Positions 22,128-33,792 of a stretch of 64,000 bases of DNA are shown here, piece after piece. The translations under genes were made by a program, and so were the position numbers. Source of the stretch: Epiperipatus broadwayi (taxonomy: Eukaryota; Onychophora; Udeonychophora; Euonychophora; Peripatidae); the NCBI GenBank assembly GCA_028023455.1, contig JAQFVV010006632.1, forward strand, positions 62,001-126,000, read 5' to 3'. Position 1 is the first letter of the stretch. Each line of letters begins with the position of its first letter. The notes under the pieces are model-generated. The model saw only the letters and a program-made list of their open reading frames with translations. It made no database searches and was not told the DNA's origin.

Positions 22128-23205
22128 CATGGATAGAGTGAATAGCTGTAGGAAACTTAAAAGTCTGGGTTCAAATCCCCTTTAATTGCATCTATAATGA
22201 TGTAGCAGTTGTTGCAATAATATAACAATCAAGTGATTCATTGTGTGAGGGTTCATAGAAATTTTAAGCATTGGAAATACCAGAGCCAGGCCCTGATCCA
22301 TTGACCTTGAGATCAAGAGCTGACCAAGCTGCCACAGCATTAAATCATGCATACCAAATTGAATGCTTGGAACTTCTATAAAAAGTTTAAATACCAGAAT
22401 GGATAGCATGGGTAGATTTTGAGCTCCAAAATCAGCCACTTTATCAGTGTTCCAAATATTCAGGATACACTTGAAGATTTTATTTCTCTGAAGACTAAAA
22501 GAAATCTGAGCATTGAAATTGACAAAATTATAATATGCACTCCAGAGTTGGTCATCTCATGGTTGCACAACTCTTGCCAAATGTAATCTAATGGGTTATT
22601 GCTTAAATGTATTTATGAAGAGTTCACCATGATCCACGAATTTGGGATCCAGATTTGGTCAATCTATATATGTACTAAATTACACAGATCAAACTGTATT
22701 ATTTATTGCTTGGATGGTCATAAAAAATATGTATACCAGAAGCAATTGTGCTGGGCCATGATCCATGTAACCTGAGATCTGCCACTTTACAACTCATCAT
22801 CAACTCAAGAGTTTATAAGAAATTTAAGCACTTGACATGTTCATGTTAGGCCATGGTCCTGTATTCTGAGATCTAAAATATGATACTTTAGCAAGGTAAA
22901 TGGTAATATAAATAATAGCTGCAATAGTAATTGCAAGTATATAGAAAGGTAATCATTCATTGTCACATGTACATTAAATAGTCATGCTGCTAGTGAGAAG
23001 GGATGATTCTCTTCTATATAATTACAATCTAAACACTGAGGTGCTACTAAAGTTTACTTATTATTACATAACTTAACACTTCCTAATATTGGGATCATTT
23101 ATCTTTTTTACATGTATGTGGTCCTGTATATTAGTGCTTTCAGATGGAGTGAATAACTATAAACTCTAAAAAATCCTAAATTCAAATCTCTTCATTTACT
23201 ATAGT
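22128..23205. repeat. Family 2 tail fragments and degenerate repeat units
   Basis: GGGTTCAAATCCCC near 22172 and AAATTCAAATCTC near 23189, each preceded by a GGA(T)AGAGTGAATA(A)CT-like stretch, resemble the 3' end of foldback family 2. Between them, phrases like GAAATTTTAAGCATTGGAAA / GAAATTTAAGCACTTGACAT followed by CAGGCCCTGATCCA / AGGCCATGGTCC recur loosely. No gene is present. Confidence 0.4.
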
Positions 23206-23261
23206 AAACTTTCAGTGTACTGAAAGAATGTTATCAATAATTATGTGTGTATGTATATATA

Positions 23262-23458
23262 TATCATCAACCATTATCAATCCACTGCAGGATGAAGGTC
23301 TCTCCAGGTTCAATCCATCTTCTCTGATCTTTAGATTCTCTTCTCCCCATCGCCCCTGCACACTTTCTTATTTCATCCATCCATCTCACATGTGGTCTCT
23401 TTCTGAGTCTTTTACAATCTCTTGGAATCCAGTTTATGATTTCTATTGTCCATCTATT
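23262..23458 (-). pseudogene. LINE 3' end, truncated (same family as 29.8 kb)
   Basis: The minus-strand sequence matches the 3' end of the LINE at 29783-30441: the conserved ...AGAGACCACATGTGAGATGG part and the ACCTTCATCCTGCAGTGGAT part, ending in a GGTTGATGAT tail. It is about 190 bp long, heavily 5'-truncated, and non-functional. Confidence 0.85.
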
Positions 23459-23464
23459 ATATAT

Positions 23465-25337
23465 ATATATATTGTAATGGGCACATACGACGTTACATTG
23501 TTTTTTTATTAATAAACATGAAAAAAATAAAAGTTTGCAAATAAAACTTCTTTTTTAAGAATTAAAAATTGAAAATTAAAATTCTATACTAAACTCATAT
23601 ATATATATAAAATCGCACACATGAAAAAAATTATTAAAAAAAGAAACTTTATTAAAAATAAAAAAAGTATTTTAAAAGCAAAAACTTAAAAAGATTTAAA
23701 GATAAAAATATATCTAAGTTTGTACAAAACAAATTAATTAATGTTATTGAAAAAATGGAAATGATTATTTTAATTAGTCCAAGTGAATTATCCCTTGGGC
23801 ATTTAAATGTATAAGCACGGTCAGATAGGAAAACAATAGAAACTAATGGCCAATGAAAGAGATCCATCGGGGAATCGGACCTCAGTGGAAGGATCATCAT
23901 CATTATCAATGACGTAATGTCCATTGGATCCTAAAGTTACATATAAAAGAAAAAGTTTGATAATAAAATTTTTAGTTTGAGTAAAGAAAAGTTAAGAGAA
24001 GACAGAGATGTGTTAAGTCGGAGAGTTGGAGATGAAGGGATTGAAAGACACATTTTCAATTCCTTCGGTTGTTATAAAAAAACGAAAATGAAACATCGCT
24101 TTTCTTGTATATGAGGACCACAGGATCATCGGGGAAATTTAATGCTGGATTCCAAATGGCAAGCAACTATAAAGGATGAACATTTCTAAAAATGTAAGCA
24201 CATTATGAACTTAAATGAATATTCATTTGAAAATACTAAGAACTTTAAAATATAAACTTTCCCAGTATTTAATTTTAAGAAATAGAATCCTATCTGACCA
24301 AACTAAATTTTTTATTAATTCTTTTTATTTGATGTATTTCCTTTTAAAATCATTTCCATTTATTTATTTATTTTTTGTTTTTTTTAAGTTTTTATTATGA
24401 TTTCTGTTTTCTGTTAAATTAGGTTTATATAAATGTTAAATTTAAGTCAGGCGTGAATGGCTATATAGATTTGTGAAGTTATATTAGGGGAGGGTAATCT
24501 TAGGTTATTCATTTCATAGTTGAATTGGGTCAATGGATTGGATATATTGGGGTAATTAGTAGATGTAATACAAGATTCGCTACGTGCAGAATTGCTGTTT
24601 ACACAACACACAACCATTTTGCCTATGGAAGGGATTATAAGACGTAGAATGCTGTTTCTTTCTATGGAGGTTTTTTTTTATTGCTCTTATCATCAGATAG
24701 ATGTAGTATTCCTATCTGGCGAGAGTCAATTTTTCTCTTAACCACGTGAGAGAAAATCCTCTCAAAAGGGGGTATTTGTGCTGTCGTATTCGTATTACAT
24801 TGAATACAACGATATATCAGATGGATTGATGTTGGTTTAGCTAGGAGCTTTTGGCCTAAGGTTAAATAAGGGATAGAATATTTTCTTTTCAAATGCAAAT
24901 CTATGTAGTCTATTCATACTCGACACTCTAAATAAAAATGCATTAAATTTAAGTTGGGTATATACGTTTGCATGGATTTATTATCGGTTAATTATGTTTT
25001 GGTTTTCATATTTGATCAAACTATATAGACATTCGGTAAATAATAATACCTTACGGTGAGTATCTAAAATGTATTTATTCGGATGTCTTTTAAGTTATTG
25101 GTGTCAATGCGGCATCTTATGATGAATGCTATTGCAATTCCACCAATGATTTTATATTTTGATTGTTTATGTTTATTTTGAAATGTTTTTAACCGTGAAA
25201 TCTATGTAACTGATCTATACTCAACATTATAAAATAAACTTATAAATCCATCTGTGTGAACTTAAAAAAATGTAAATTAAAATCTAAAATAAAAGTTTAA
25301 AATGTAGTTAAATGCTAAAGTAAACATACTAAAATAG
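23465..25337. other. AT-rich stretch with small unassigned frames
   Basis: Contains a CCAAT motif near 23850 and an ACATATAAAAG TATA-like motif near 23939 on the plus strand, without a downstream gene. A 78-codon minus-strand frame (24662-24898) has coding-like residues (SRQIGILHLSDD) but no recognised family. A plus-strand TGTAATGGGCAC near 23473 could be an LTR start, without a partner. Confidence 0.35.
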
Positions 25338-27285
25338 TGTGAGAGTACCATATGAGCCTCACCTAAAACCATTTGTGTTTCTTTGTGAATTTAACTGTGC
25401 CTATATCGAATCAATAGATATAAATAACATACACCTATCTTAAGCTTTTCATGTATCAGCTATATATATATAGACTAGTTAGTATTAAAAGAATAATTCT
25501 AAAAATGAATAATTCTAGTTTATTTATACACACACATAAATAAAATGTTTCTAACTAATAGTATTTTTTTTTTTGTTAATATAAAACTTGACATTTGACA
25601 AAGCCTTAAGTCAACATTGCATTTTTATCAGTTGAAACAAAGGAAATAAACGTTTGGGGTTCATTACAAATTGTATATTTTAAACAATAGAGAGCTGCAC
25701 ATGATTATGTGATATCCTTGCTGAAATTAATCCAGTATAAAAACAAACTAATATTGTGATAACAATAATCTTCTATTTAGTTATCAAGGCAAGAACTACG
25801 TCTGTAAATTTAAATGTGTTCAAATTTAGAACACATTTAAGAAAAAAAAAGAAGATTCAATATTTTAAAACCTGCTTCAAGTAATTAATTTACTGCCTTT
25901 TAATATTATAAAGAACTATAAAAATATAATCATTGTAATTAACAACGTTATAAGAGTTATCAACGTTTTCAAAATGAGTTTTCAAAATATATATTTAAGA
26001 AGACAAAAATTTATAAAGATGTTCTTTGGATAGATAATTTATGCCAGGGATTTCTGTTGATGTTTTAAACCTGAACATGTAAATTTATTCCTACTCAATG
26101 CCTAAAATATAATTGTCGTAGTAATTCTCATTTAAAAAGCTGCCTTAATAATGGAGTATTATATTGAAGAAGATGTTAAATATTTTACTACACAAATATT
26201 TAAAAGAATGAATATCTGGATTGCCTCTTCGAAGGATGATCAATGAACTTTATGTTTCAACATTCATCGTCATTTTATTTCATCTAAGGAGGGATATAAA
26301 ACCGTTATTCTTTCTCGTCTTGGATTACTTCATTGTGTATTTTAATAACCCTTAAACTTTATTTCCTTTGTGGATAATTATATTTACTTAGAAAAATTAC
26401 TTTGTATATTAAAGTGGAGAACTGATAAGATGAACACTTTATTTTTTTTATTTATTTAATAAAATTTAGATGTTGATATTTTGATATATACTCTGATGAA
26501 AATGACGGCTGACAAAGGTAAAAGTTTTTAAATTATTTCAATTTGGAAGTAAGTTTTATTATATTCCAAATTGAATCTTACCTGACAATTAACATAATTT
26601 CTTTTTAAACATAAATAACTAATATCAGAATACATTCTATTATTAATCTAGTGTGAATGAATGTTATCTTATATAGGCATATAACACACACTGAATCATT
26701 TTAATGACACAATATGTAGATTTATAATGTATCATGTGTATTATTTATTATACACATGATTTTAAATTATATATATGTAAATGATTACATTATTTTTTTT
26801 TGAATATTAAATAATTTATTAGTGTATATATATAAGCACAGATTATAATTCTAAATTTTAATATTTTTATGTGATAATATTTTTGTTTTTATTACGGATT
26901 AAAATGTGTTAAACTTGATTTTAAAATTAAACAGGTCTCGTTTGTTTATTTTATTTAGTCGTTTTATAAAACCAATAATTATAAATATACATACTCATGC
27001 ATATATATGTTAAATCAACTTAGTGATTTAATATTTATAAAGAAGTTATATATAGCTTATATTAAATTTATTATTACTATGGGATATTTGTGGAAATGCC
27101 TGAAGAGAGTCGATTGCAAATTTCTACTCTGAGCTCGAATTCCGAGAGTAACGAGGTTATTAATAGAGGAGTGGATTGGATTGTATTTTAAATCACATCA
27201 TCCATGGCATTCTATAAGAAGACTCAAAGTCCGACTATAGTTAGATGCGACTTCCTCGAGTCCTGAAAAGGATCGTCCCGTTATA
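25338..27285 (+). repeat. 5' LTR of the Ty3-type element
   Basis: Begins TGTGAGAGTACCATATGAGC and ends GGATCGTCCCGTTATA. It contains an internal hairpin (ATCATGTGTAT/ATACACATGAT, about 26728-26761) that is also present in the 3' LTR. It has no reading frame of note. Confidence 0.92.
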
Positions 27286-27305
27286 CATGGCACCCATACT
27301 TAAGG
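27286..27305 (+). promoter_or_regulatory. Primer-binding-site-like sequence
   Basis: CA followed by TGGCACCCAT directly after the 5' LTR. TGG plus a GC-rich stretch is the usual form of a site complementary to the 3' CCA end of a tRNA primer. The tRNA species was not determined. Confidence 0.6.
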
Positions 27306-27646
27306 CATGAAACAGTAGTTTTTCATTAATTAAATCCATAGTTTAAAAAAATAAATATATATATATGAGTATGTTGTGAATTGGTAAAAACACTGAATAA
27401 TAAATAATAGAGACCTTGAAATAATTAAACCGTAATAAACAGATAAATCAGTCGCTTTAAAATGAATAAATAAATACGATTATAGTTTGGACATTAAAAT
27501 ATATATTATAACATCATCTTGTAAAAGTAGGAAAAATAGAATTACATTTAGGGTCATAAACACAGCATGAAAACTTATGGCATATATTAAAGTATAACTT
27601 TGAAAAGAAAGTAATTTATATATATTACATTAGAAATTTTTAGTTA

Positions 27647-28144
27647 ATGATAACTAGAAGTCTGAAAAAGCTAAAAATAATGGAAGTAAAAAGTTTAGAA
27701 GAATCTTTAAATAATAAAGATAGTGAAATAGAAATTACTTCAATTAATGATGAACAAGGGTCTTTACAAATCCTAATGTCTGAGGGGTCTGTAGAAGAAG
27801 TTGAACATCCCTCACAAGTTCACATGACAGATCAAATATTACCCCAAACACAAAAGGTAACTGAAGCTATAATAGTACAACGTCAAGGAAGTAATAAATA
27901 TATGGCTCAATTGTTCCAACTGTTAATGGATATAAAAGCTAATATGGAAACCAAAGCTGATATAAATAATATAAAAGCTGATATGAATAATATAAATGCT
28001 GATATAAATAAAATGAATGCTGATATGAAGGAAGAAATGGCTAGAATGAGTGTTAATATGGTAACTAAATTTGATATGAATAATATGGAAGGGAAATTAA
28101 AAGAAGATATAATTTCTATAAAAGAAGAGTTAAAAAAATATTGA
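27647..28144 (+). CDS. Gag-like protein, coiled-coil (defective retroelement)
   Basis: An open frame of 165 codons beginning about 360 bp after the 5' LTR, where gag is expected. The start MITRSLKKLKIMEV is typical of Ty3-type Gag N-termini (MxTRS...). Residues 100-160 form a coiled coil with heptad-like KADMNN/NADINK repeats, and the chain ends in IISIKEELKKY. No capsid-like or zinc-knuckle segment is present in this frame. It stops at TGA just before the second frame (28161-28802). It may be the N-terminal half of a longer Gag split by a nonsense change. Its role would be particle assembly. Confidence 0.55.
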   Translation: MITRSLKKLKIMEVKSLEESLNNKDSEIEITSINDEQGSLQILMSEGSVEEVEHPSQVHMTDQILPQTQKVTEAIIVQRQGSNKYMAQLFQLLMDIKANMETKADINNIKADMNNINADINKMNADMKEEMARMSVNMVTKFDMNNMEGKLKEDIISIKEELKKY

Positions 28145-28160
28145 TAATGTTAATGAAAAG

Positions 28161-28802
28161 ATGCAAGTAGAAATCAAAGTTGTTGTTGAAAAAAAACAAA
28201 CTGCCAATGAAGTAGAAAGCCTTCATGACACAAAAGCATCAACAATATCAATGGCAATTCAATTCCAAGAATCCAAAGCTTACCCTGAGCATGAGATCTG
28301 TGAATATGATGACAGCATCCAGAACAAATCACTTTTAGTTCAAATGAATATTTCAGAAGAAAACTGCCATGACTATCATTTTACCATACAGCAGAGCAAT
28401 GAAGTAGAAGATCATTGCAGCATTACTAAAGTGCTTGAACCTGATCCAAAAATCTTAGAAAGAGAAGAGGATATGGATCATGTGAAATATAAATTAAATT
28501 CTGAGTCTCAGGACTTGAAAGAAACACAGTCAACTGATAATACTGAATGTCTAGATAAATTAGGACTTCAGATTTCTTGTATTAATAACAAGTTAAATCA
28601 TGAACTCATGAAACTTGAGATGACTCCACTATCTAAAGATATAATAGATGAATACAACAGTGAAATTTATTTTGAGTCATCCCATCATATTTGTTTTTAC
28701 TCCCAGAACAAAAGTAAAACCTTTCATCAACAAGGTGTTGATAAATTGGATGACAACCATCTGATAATATCATTATCAATTATATTATTTAATGGAAAAT
28801 AA
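28161..28802 (+). CDS. Acidic unassigned frame inside the Ty3-type element
   Basis: 213 codons, starting 16 bp after the previous stop in a different frame. The chain is acidic and hydrophilic (many E, D, K, Q, S), with local YDDSIQNKSLL and LEREEDMDHVKYK segments and a weak coiled-coil tendency. I see no protease (D[ST]G), no RT YxDD and no zinc knuckle. It could be a Gag C-terminal part, a captured sequence or an element-specific accessory protein. A third short frame (28836-29072) follows and is also unassigned. Confidence 0.4.
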   Translation: MQVEIKVVVEKKQTANEVESLHDTKASTISMAIQFQESKAYPEHEICEYDDSIQNKSLLVQMNISEENCHDYHFTIQQSNEVEDHCSITKVLEPDPKILEREEDMDHVKYKLNSESQDLKETQSTDNTECLDKLGLQISCINNKLNHELMKLEMTPLSKDIIDEYNSEIYFESSHHICFYSQNKSKTFHQQGVDKLDDNHLIISLSIILFNGK

Positions 28803-29192
28803 GGTTGTTTTAATAGAAAGTTTAATTTAGAAGATATGAATGAAAGCAATAGATTTAATTGTCTTAGGTATAAATTATGGTGTATGAAGCATCACCATAA
28901 TCCTGAAAATGAACAAATTATAAAAAGTCTTCAGATAATAACAAAGATATTTATAATACAAGCTAAGAGACAGAAAGTTTACAATTCCTTAGGTTGTGTA
29001 ATACTTATGAAGGTCCCTTCATGTTCATTGAACATGTCAATGGATGTGCTTAAAAATAAAACACACATATAAGGAAGGACTTCATAGATTACAACTTTGG
29101 AATGTGACAATGGACTTTTGGTAATGATAGAATTCATTAGGATATTCTTTTAGGAGAATAAATGTATATGTGCATATATATTCTTTTAGGAG

Positions 29193-29198
<6 letters not shown>

Positions 29199-29225
<27 letters not shown>
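29199..29225. repeat. A27 run
   Basis: Lies inside the LTR element, next to a duplicated ATATTCTTTTAGGAGAAT phrase (about 29140 and 29178). Confidence 0.9.
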
Positions 29226-29373
29226 CATAAAATGTTGACACCATTTATAAAATGCAAGTCCATTGTTATATATTTTGATAAGGATATGTATAAATAAGAC
29301 ATTTATTTTATATAGCATGATGTTGTTAAACTATAACAGCAATCAACATTAAGCCAATCCACATGCGTTTTGT

Positions 29374-29375
<2 letters not shown>

Positions 29376-29462
<87 letters not shown>
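29376..29462. repeat. (TA)n microsatellite
   Basis: An uninterrupted TA run of about 87 bp within the LTR element, upstream of the integrase tail. Confidence 0.95.
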
Positions 29463-29465
<3 letters not shown>

Positions 29466-29466
<1 letters not shown>

Positions 29467-29758
29467 ATAGTGTAAAAGCTTATAAACAACTTGTTAAAAA
29501 AGGCCAGTCAAAGAAATAAAAATGTGAAGACAATTTCACACAAATTCAAAGTTGGAGGGTCAAGTTTTTATAAAAACACCTCATGTGAGTAAACCCCAAC
29601 AGAACAGATACCAAATGTTTACCATCAATATGAAGGACCTTATACTATCATAAAGCAAACAGGTCCCAATGCATTCTGGATAAATATAAAGGGAGACGTT
29701 AAAGGCACTTACAATGCTAAAGCTTTAAAACCCTATTTTGGTCAAATGAATGGATAAT
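29466..29758 (+). pseudogene. Integrase C-terminal end of the Ty3-type element, frameshifted
   Basis: In shifting plus frames the translation shows the order characteristic of the SH3-like end of Ty3/gypsy integrases: a VFIKTPHVSKPQQNR segment (about 29565), then GPYTIIKQTGPNAFW (about 29637-29680) and an ALKPYF ending (about 29727) before a stop. At least two frame changes and several stops break it. This domain normally binds DNA near the LTR ends during integration. The catalytic core and everything before it are missing, which fixes the element as a dead derivative of an autonomous one. Confidence 0.75.
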
Positions 29759-29773
29759 GTTTTACCACATTTT

Positions 29774-30450
29774 ACTTACGTAATTGATTTGCTCAAAATA
29801 TGAAAATAAAGATTGATTATGGTGAATTAGAAGAAGTTAACAGTTACAAATACCTTGGTCAGATTATTAATACAGATGGAAACATAATGGAGGAAATTAA
29901 TCATAGAATTAAACTTGGTTGGAATGCTTTTGGTAGAAATAACTTGATACTAAAAGGAAATATGCCTATGTGTTTGAAAAGAAAGGTTTTTAACAAATGT
30001 GTTTTACCAGTTCTTACTTATGGATCTGAGACTTGGACACTTAATAAAAGAGCAATTCAGAGACTTCAGACCACTCAAAGAAGTATGGAGAGATGTATGT
30101 TGGGAGTAACAAGAAGAGATCGTAAACGCAATGTATGGGTAAGAGAACAAAACAGGTGTTACTGACCTCATTGAAAAAATTAAAAGATTGAAGTGGAGTT
30201 GGGCTGGACATATTGTTAGAAGAGATGATAATAGATGGACAATTGAAATTTTAAACTGGATTCCAAGAGATTGTAAAAGACCCAGAAAGAGACCACATGT
30301 GAGATGGATGGATGAAATAAGAAAGTGTGCAGGTGTGATGTGGTGAAGAGAAGCTAAAGATCGGAGAAGATGGATTAAACTTGGAGAGACCTTCATCCTG
30401 CAGTGGATTGATAATGGTTGATAATGATGATGATGATGATGACTTATGTA
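29774..30450 (+). mobile_element. 5'-truncated RTE-like LINE inserted in the LTR element
   Basis: The insert 29783-30441 is flanked by ACTTACGTA (29774-29782) and ACTTATGTA (30442-30450), a 9-bp duplication with one mismatch. It ends in a GATGATGATGAT tail. LTR-element sequence continues on either side. Because the LINE sits inside the LTR element, it is the younger of the two. Confidence 0.85.
29800..30410 (+). pseudogene. LINE reverse-transcriptase C-terminal region
   Basis: A 121-codon frame (29800-30165) contains NSYKYLGQIINTDGN, LKRKVFNKCVLPVLTYGSET and MERCMLGVTRRDRKRN. These are well-known markers of the segment after the RT palm in RTE/jockey-like LINEs common in invertebrates. After a one-base slip near 30145 the adjacent frame continues with KRLKWSWAGHIVRRDDNRW and RPHVRWMDEIRK, up to the tail. 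The endonuclease and RT catalytic parts are absent. This is the best-preserved copy of the family in the window and serves as reference for those at 14.6, 20.2, 23.3, 38.1 and 38.7 kb. Confidence 0.85.
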
Positions 30451-31031
30451 TAAAGTAAAATATTGAAAGAAAAGATAACTTGGAATAGGTAAGGAGAGAA
30501 AAAGTTTTTATTTAAAAGTATATATATATATATATATATAAGGATGTGTGTAAGTCAAAAAAAAGACATTAATTTTCTTTGATGAGGGTATATTAAGCAA
30601 TTAAAATTAATTCTTAGGATACCTGAAAACTAAAACTGTTTTAAGAGTTAATCCATGCTGAATGATGGATGTTCTTAGGTTTTGGATAGTTCTCAAAAAA
30701 GTCCATGAGTCTTAAAGAAAAGCAGGATGGAGACTACCAAACAAACATATGTGTCATCTATAAATGAGACACATAACAATAAATCCATTAAAGAAAAATA
30801 AAAATGGGGAGAAAAAGAAAGAACTCTATATATATGAACCTCCTTGTCCTTCTAGTTAAACTGAATGATGATTAGTATAAAGAAAAAGAAAAGGGTTAGA
30901 AAATAAAGTAAATAATAAGGGTTGATAAAAGCAAGAAAGAAAAACAAGCTCCACAACTTTATATTTAATGCATACATTGACACACATTAAGTGTCCAAAT
31001 TTTAATGGTAAATATAAAATTTGAACTTTTT

Positions 31032-31045
31032 AAGGAAGGAGGTAA
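31032..31045 (+). promoter_or_regulatory. Polypurine tract
   Basis: AAGGAAGGAGGTAA directly before the TGTGAG start of the 3' LTR, the expected plus-strand priming site. Confidence 0.8.
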
Positions 31046-32980
31046 TGTGAGAGTACCATATGAGCCTCACCTAAAACAATTTTGGTTTCTTTGTGAATTT
31101 AACTTTGCCTATATTGAATCAATAGATATAAATAACTTACACTTATTTTAAGCTTTTCATATATCAGCTATATACATAAACTAGTTAGTATTAAAAGAAT
31201 AATTCTAAAAATGAATAATTCTAATTTGTTTATATGCATACATAAATAAATGTTTCCAACTAATAGTATTTTTTATTAACCAAAACTTGACATTTGACAA
31301 AGCCTTATGTCAACATTGCATTTTTATGAGTTGAAACAAAGGAAATAAACGTTTGGGGTTCATTACAAATTGTTTATTTTAAACAATAGAGAGTGTGGGC
31401 ATGATTATGTGATATGCTTGCTGAAATTAATCCAGTATAAAAACGAACTAATATTGTTATAACAATAATCTTCTATTTAGTTATCAAGGCAAGAAATACG
31501 TCTGTAAATTTAAATGTGTTCAAATTTAGAACACATTTTTAAAAAAAAGAAGATTCAATATTTTAATTACTTTCTTCAAGTAATTAATTTACTGCCTTTT
31601 AATAGTATAAAGAACTATAAAAAAATAATCATTGAAATAGACAAGGTTATAAGAGTTATCAACGTCTTCAAAATGAGTTTTCAAAATATATATTTAAGAA
31701 GACAAAAACTTATAAAGATGTTCTTTGGCTAGATAATTTATGCCAGGGATTTCTGCTGATGTTTTAAACCTGAATATGTAAATTTATTCCTACTCAATGC
31801 CTAAAATATAATTGTCGTAATTCTCATTTAAAAAGGAGCCTTAATAATGGAGTATTATATTGAAGAAGATGTTAAATATTTTACTATGCAAATATTTAAA
31901 AGAATGAATATCTGGATTTCCTCTTTGAAGGATGATCAATGAACTTTATGTTTCAACATTCATCGTCATTTTATTTCATCTAAGGAGGGATATAAAACCG
32001 TTATTCTTTCTCGTCTTGGATTACTTCATTGTGTATTTTAATAACCCTTAAACTTTATTTCCTTTGTGGATAATTATATTTACTTAGAAAAATTACTTCG
32101 TATATTAAAGTGGAAAACTGATAAGATGAACACTTTATTTTTTTTTATTTATTTAATAAAATTTAGATGTTGATATTTTGATATATACTCTAATGAAAAT
32201 AACGGCTGACTAAGGTAAAAGTTTTTAAATTATTTCAATTTGGAAGTAAGTTTTATTATACTCCACATTGAATCTTACCTGACAATTAACATAATTTCTT
32301 TTTAAACATAAATAACTAATATCAGAATACATTCTATTATTAATCTAGTGTGAATGAATGTTATCTTATATAGGCATATAACACACATTGAATCATTTTA
32401 ATGACACTATATGTAGATTTATAATGTATCATGTGTATTATTTATTATACACATGATTTTAAATTATATATATGTAAATGATTACTTTGTTTTTTTTTAA
32501 TATTAAATAATTTATTAGTGTATATATATAAGCACAGATTATAATTCTAAATTTTAATATTTTTATGTGATAATATTTTTGTTTTTATTACGGATTAAAA
32601 TGTGTTAAACTTGATTTTAAAATTAAACAGGTCTCGTTTGTTTATTTTATTTAGTCATTTTATAAAACCAATAATTATAAATATACATACTCATGCATAT
32701 ATATGTTAAATCAACTTAGCGATTTAATATTTATAAAGAAGTTATATATAGCTTATACTAAATTTATTATTACTATGGGATATTTGTGGAAATGCCTGAA
32801 GAGAGTCAATTGCGATTTCTACTCTGAGCTCGAATTCCGAGAGTAATGAGGTTATTAATAGAGGAGTGGATTGGATTATATTTTAAATCACATCATCCAT
32901 GGCATTCTATAAAATGACCCAAAGTCTGAATATAGTTAGATGCGACTTCCTCGAGTCCTGAAAAGGATCGTCCCGTTATA
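31046..32980 (+). repeat. 3' LTR of the Ty3-type element
   Basis: Matches 25338-27285 from TGTGAGAG to CCCGTTATA with scattered substitutions and small indels. The 5' LTR is 13 bp longer. The short frame at 31514-31732 is not conserved in the other LTR and is not a gene. Confidence 0.92.
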
Positions 32981-33099
32981 ATAGTAATGCTAAATTTTAT
33001 ATATATGTGTAAATAAATAAATGTTTGTGTGTTAATTACTGGCAGTGGCTTCTTTTATGTAATTTTTTATATATTCTCAGATAAGAATTTATTATAAAA

Positions 33100-33265
33100 T
33101 ATAAATCTCTGCTATTCCACTGAGCTAGTGACAATGGGCTAATGACTAGAATCAAAATGTATAAAATAAATTTAAAAAATTTATTTTTTGACTTACGTAC
33201 CTGCCTACTTTATAAATTTTCTAGGTTCAAATGCCTAGTGGTGCCCTGTAGTGCAGATTACCTTA
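33100..33265 (+). repeat. Decayed tRNA-like SINE
   Basis: An ACTGAGCTAGTGACAATGGG head and a B-box-like TAGGTTCAAATGCC (about 33222) are separated by an AT-rich insertion. Too diverged to assign. Confidence 0.35.
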
Positions 33266-33309
33266 AGTCTCATATTCTCCAGATCGTTATAATATATATA
33301 TATATATCT

Positions 33310-33785
33310 AAAAGAGACTTGAATGTGAACTTTCAAGCTCCCTACATCTATTCAATCTATCTTATCCAACTTATACACATAATCACATACATATGAAAAA
33401 TATAAATGATCCCCAATATGTATAAATAGGGAGCGTACCAATAGTTCAAACAAGCTTTTAATTGATACATGCGGTAAGAGAAACTATTTAAAATCATTAT
33501 CTGGAACATTCCTATCCCCAGACCAACTAGTTTTGAGCTTTTGGCTCACCTTAGTGAGAAGCTACAATATTCAGACACTGATCTAAAATATCAACTCAAA
33601 GTCCATCACTTATTTAATACATAACATTTAATTAGAAACTCTGAAATACAAGCTCATAAAAGCAATGTCATGCTATATATGACTTGCCTTATTGATTATT
33701 ATGATCTCCAATATACATATTTCATGCCAACCCAGCAGATTATCATCTCCCACCCATATATGCAATCAGTACTCAGTTTATATTA
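33310..33785 (+). repeat. Cluster of family 2 and family 4 foldback relics
   Basis: 33312-33420 matches the outer left arm of family 2 (CTTTCAAGCTCCCTACATCT...). 33495-33655 is family 4. 33690-33780 is the inner part of family 2, in which the CTGATGA core and one side of helix II are deleted. That last piece keeps the clearest helix III of the family on the minus strand: GAAA, then TATGTATA, then TTGG and GATC. ATA/TAT pair with an A at the cleavage position. Confidence 0.6.
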
Positions 33786-33792
33786 AGATTAG

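Larger units (their letters stand above)
25334..32984 (+). mobile_element. Ty3-type LTR retrotransposon, defective
   Basis: Two near-identical direct repeats, 25338-27285 and 31046-32980, flank an internal region of 3.76 kb. The whole is bracketed by the 4-bp duplication ATAG (25334-25337 and 32981-32984). A TGGCACCCAT primer-binding-site-like stretch follows the 5' LTR after two bases, and a purine tract (AAGGAAGGAGGTAA, 31032-31045) precedes the 3' LTR. The internal part holds gag-like frames and the end of an integrase but no recognisable protease, reverse transcriptase or RNase H, so the copy is deleted and could move only with outside help. A LINE has inserted at 29783-30441. At about 1.94 kb the LTRs are unusually long for the group, and they differ only at scattered positions, which suggests a fairly recent insertion. 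Confidence 0.9.

Noticed and set aside
23228-23512. Plus-strand frame with NPLQDEGLSRFNP and similar frames at 38033 and (minus) 30004
   Set aside because: Antisense readings of the same LINE 3' end; the sense strand carries the real RT tail.
26490-26520. CTGATGA at about 26492 as a hammerhead core
   Set aside because: Followed by AAATGACGG without pairing and without GAAA.
27101-27130. CTGAAGA in the 5' LTR as a further hammerhead
   Set aside because: No GAAA and no helix II at the right distance.
31514-31732. 72-codon frame inside the 3' LTR
   Set aside because: Not open in the equivalent part of the 5' LTR.
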